Shown here: positions 4,526 through 5,468 of the stretch, piece after piece
Layout of the letters: every line of letters begins with the position of its first letter
Numbering within the stretch: the first letter of the stretch is position 1
Assembly (NCBI GenBank): GCA_900551195.1
Contig: URVD01000125.1
Coordinates: 1 to 5,468, forward strand
DNA: 5,468 bases
Direction of reading: 5' to 3'
Source of the DNA: an uncultured Collinsella sp.
Lineage (GTDB): Bacteria > Actinomycetota > Coriobacteriia > Coriobacteriales > Coriobacteriaceae
Program-made: the position numbers and the translations under genes
The notes under the pieces: generated by a model
The model's database searches: none
What the model was told of the DNA's origin: nothing
The model's input: the letters and a program-made list of their open reading frames with translations, nothing else

Positions 4526-5468
4526 ATGGATCTTATCGCCCAGCTCGCCCGCGAGCTCAACCTTAAGGCCGCCAACGTCGAGGCGGCCGTCAAGCTCATC
4601 GATGAGGGAAACACCATTCCCTTTATCTCGCGCTACCGCAAGGAAGCCACGGGCGGCATGGACGACGTCGCCCTGCGCGCACTCGACGAGCGCCTGTCCT
4701 ACCTGCGTAATCTTGAGCAGCGCAAAGAGGACGTCATTCTGCTCATCGGCGCCCAGGGCAAGCTCACGCCCGAGCTCGAGCAACAGATTCGCGAGGCCAC
4801 ACAGCTCCAGCGTGTCGAGGACCTCTACAAGCCCTACCGCAAAAAGCGCATGACCCGCGCGCAGAAGGCACGCGAGGCCGGCCTGGAGCCGCTCGCCAAC
4901 ATGATCATCATGCAGGCCTCGGCCAAGGGCAGTGCGCTCGACGCCGCCGCGGCATACGTCAACGAGGAGGCTGGCTTCGACACGCCCGAGAAGGCACTCG
5001 CCGGTGCCGCCGACATCGTGGCCGAGACGGTGGCCGAAGATCCCGAGAACGTCGCCGACCTGCGCGCCTTTACGCAAAACACCGCCGACATCGTCGTCGA
5101 GGCCACCGACCCCGCCGAGAAGACCCCCTACGAGCCGTACTACAGCTATGATGAGCCGCTGCGCCGTATACCCAACCACCGCGTGCTGGCTATCGACCGC
5201 GGTGAGCGCGAGGGCAAGCTCCGCGTGCGCGTGAACGTCGACGGCGCTGCCGCTACGGCACGCCTCGGCAGCCGCTGGCCCCGTCGCCAGGGCGTGTTTG
5301 CTCCCGTCTTTGACGCCGCCATCGCCGATGGCTACAAGCGCCTCATGGCCCCCTCGCTGGAGCGCGAGGCCCGCGCCAAACTCACCGTTCGTGCCCAGAC
5401 CGAGGCCATCAACGTCTTTGCCAAGAATCTCGAGGGCTTGCTCTCGGCGCGCCCCGTGCGCGGCGCCC
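4526..5468 (+). CDS. tex: Tex-family RNA-binding transcription accessory protein, N-terminal part
   Basis: The first 314 complete codons of Tex, which normally has 700-800 residues; the frame is open to the window end. Tex is a conserved cytoplasmic nucleic-acid-binding protein tied to transcription and RNA handling. The N-terminal helical region carries the signature IPFISRYRKEATGGMDD (31-47). The helical block QRVEDLYKPYRKKRMTRAQK (~93-112) and the passage EPYYSYDEPLRRIPNHRVLAIDRG EREG (to ~230) follow. The latter leads into the region before the YqgF/RuvC-like domain. That domain, the helix-hairpin-helix repeats and the C-terminal S1 domain lie beyond the window. The ATG at 4526 is chosen because AAGGAG (4516-4521) lies 4 bases upstream and the family N-terminus begins here. 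A terminator and the inverted-repeat element separate it from the operon before it, so it is probably transcribed on its own. Confidence 0.93.
   Translation, partial: MDLIAQLARELNLKAANVEAAVKLIDEGNTIPFISRYRKEATGGMDDVALRALDERLSYLRNLEQRKEDVILLIGAQGKLTPELEQQIREATQLQRVEDLYKPYRKKRMTRAQKAREAGLEPLANMIIMQASAKGSALDAAAAYVNEEAGFDTPEKALAGAADIVAETVAEDPENVADLRAFTQNTADIVVEATDPAEKTPYEPYYSYDEPLRRIPNHRVLAIDRGEREGKLRVRVNVDGAAATARLGSRWPRRQGVFAPVFDAAIADGYKRLMAPSLEREARAKLTVRAQTEAINVFAKNLEGLLSARPVRGA

Noticed and set aside
3892..4617. Minus-strand frame crossing the gene end, the terminator, the inverted-repeat element and the tex start
   Set aside because: It overlaps two well-supported plus-strand genes and a terminator and has no recognisable domain. 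Chance read-through is the simplest explanation.

Overview
The window comes from a G+C-rich bacterium with strong C/G preference at third codon positions. The protein styles, the codon use and a TGTGACAAAGGGAC-type palindrome fit a gut actinobacterium of the class Coriobacteriia, probably Collinsella-like. This assignment is inference from style and was not tested by any search.

Layout. Positions 1-546 hold the N-terminal 182 codons of a LysR-type regulator on the minus strand; its C-terminus lies outside the window. A divergent control region (547-779) carries a dyad T-N11-A site, a second imperfect inverted repeat, a candidate sigma70-type promoter and a leader hairpin. Three plus-strand genes follow as a likely operon: an SDR-family dehydrogenase (780-1661), an OFA-like major facilitator transporter (1739-2995) and a Gfo/Idh/MocA-family dehydrogenase (3065-4105). 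Each gap between these genes contains a hairpin without a T-tract. The group ends at a strong intrinsic terminator (4178-4213). Next comes a gene-free stretch of about 310 bases (4214-4525). It holds a short REP-like sequence and a 158-bp element bounded by long terminal inverted repeats (4276-4433). The 5' part of tex (4526 to the window end) begins after it on the plus strand.

How the genes work together. The arrangement is a divergent LysR regulator, one importer or exchanger and two NAD(P)-linked dehydrogenases from different superfamilies. It looks like an inducible module that takes up a small hydroxylated or carboxylated compound and oxidises, reduces or epimerises it in the cytoplasm. 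The substrate cannot be read from the sequence. tex is a housekeeping gene separated by the terminator and is probably unrelated to the module.

The points most worth a second look are the inverted-repeat element upstream of tex, the perfect 31-bp palindrome inside the operon, the Thr at the usual catalytic Ser position plus the C-terminal tail of the SDR enzyme, and the undetermined substrate of the operon.
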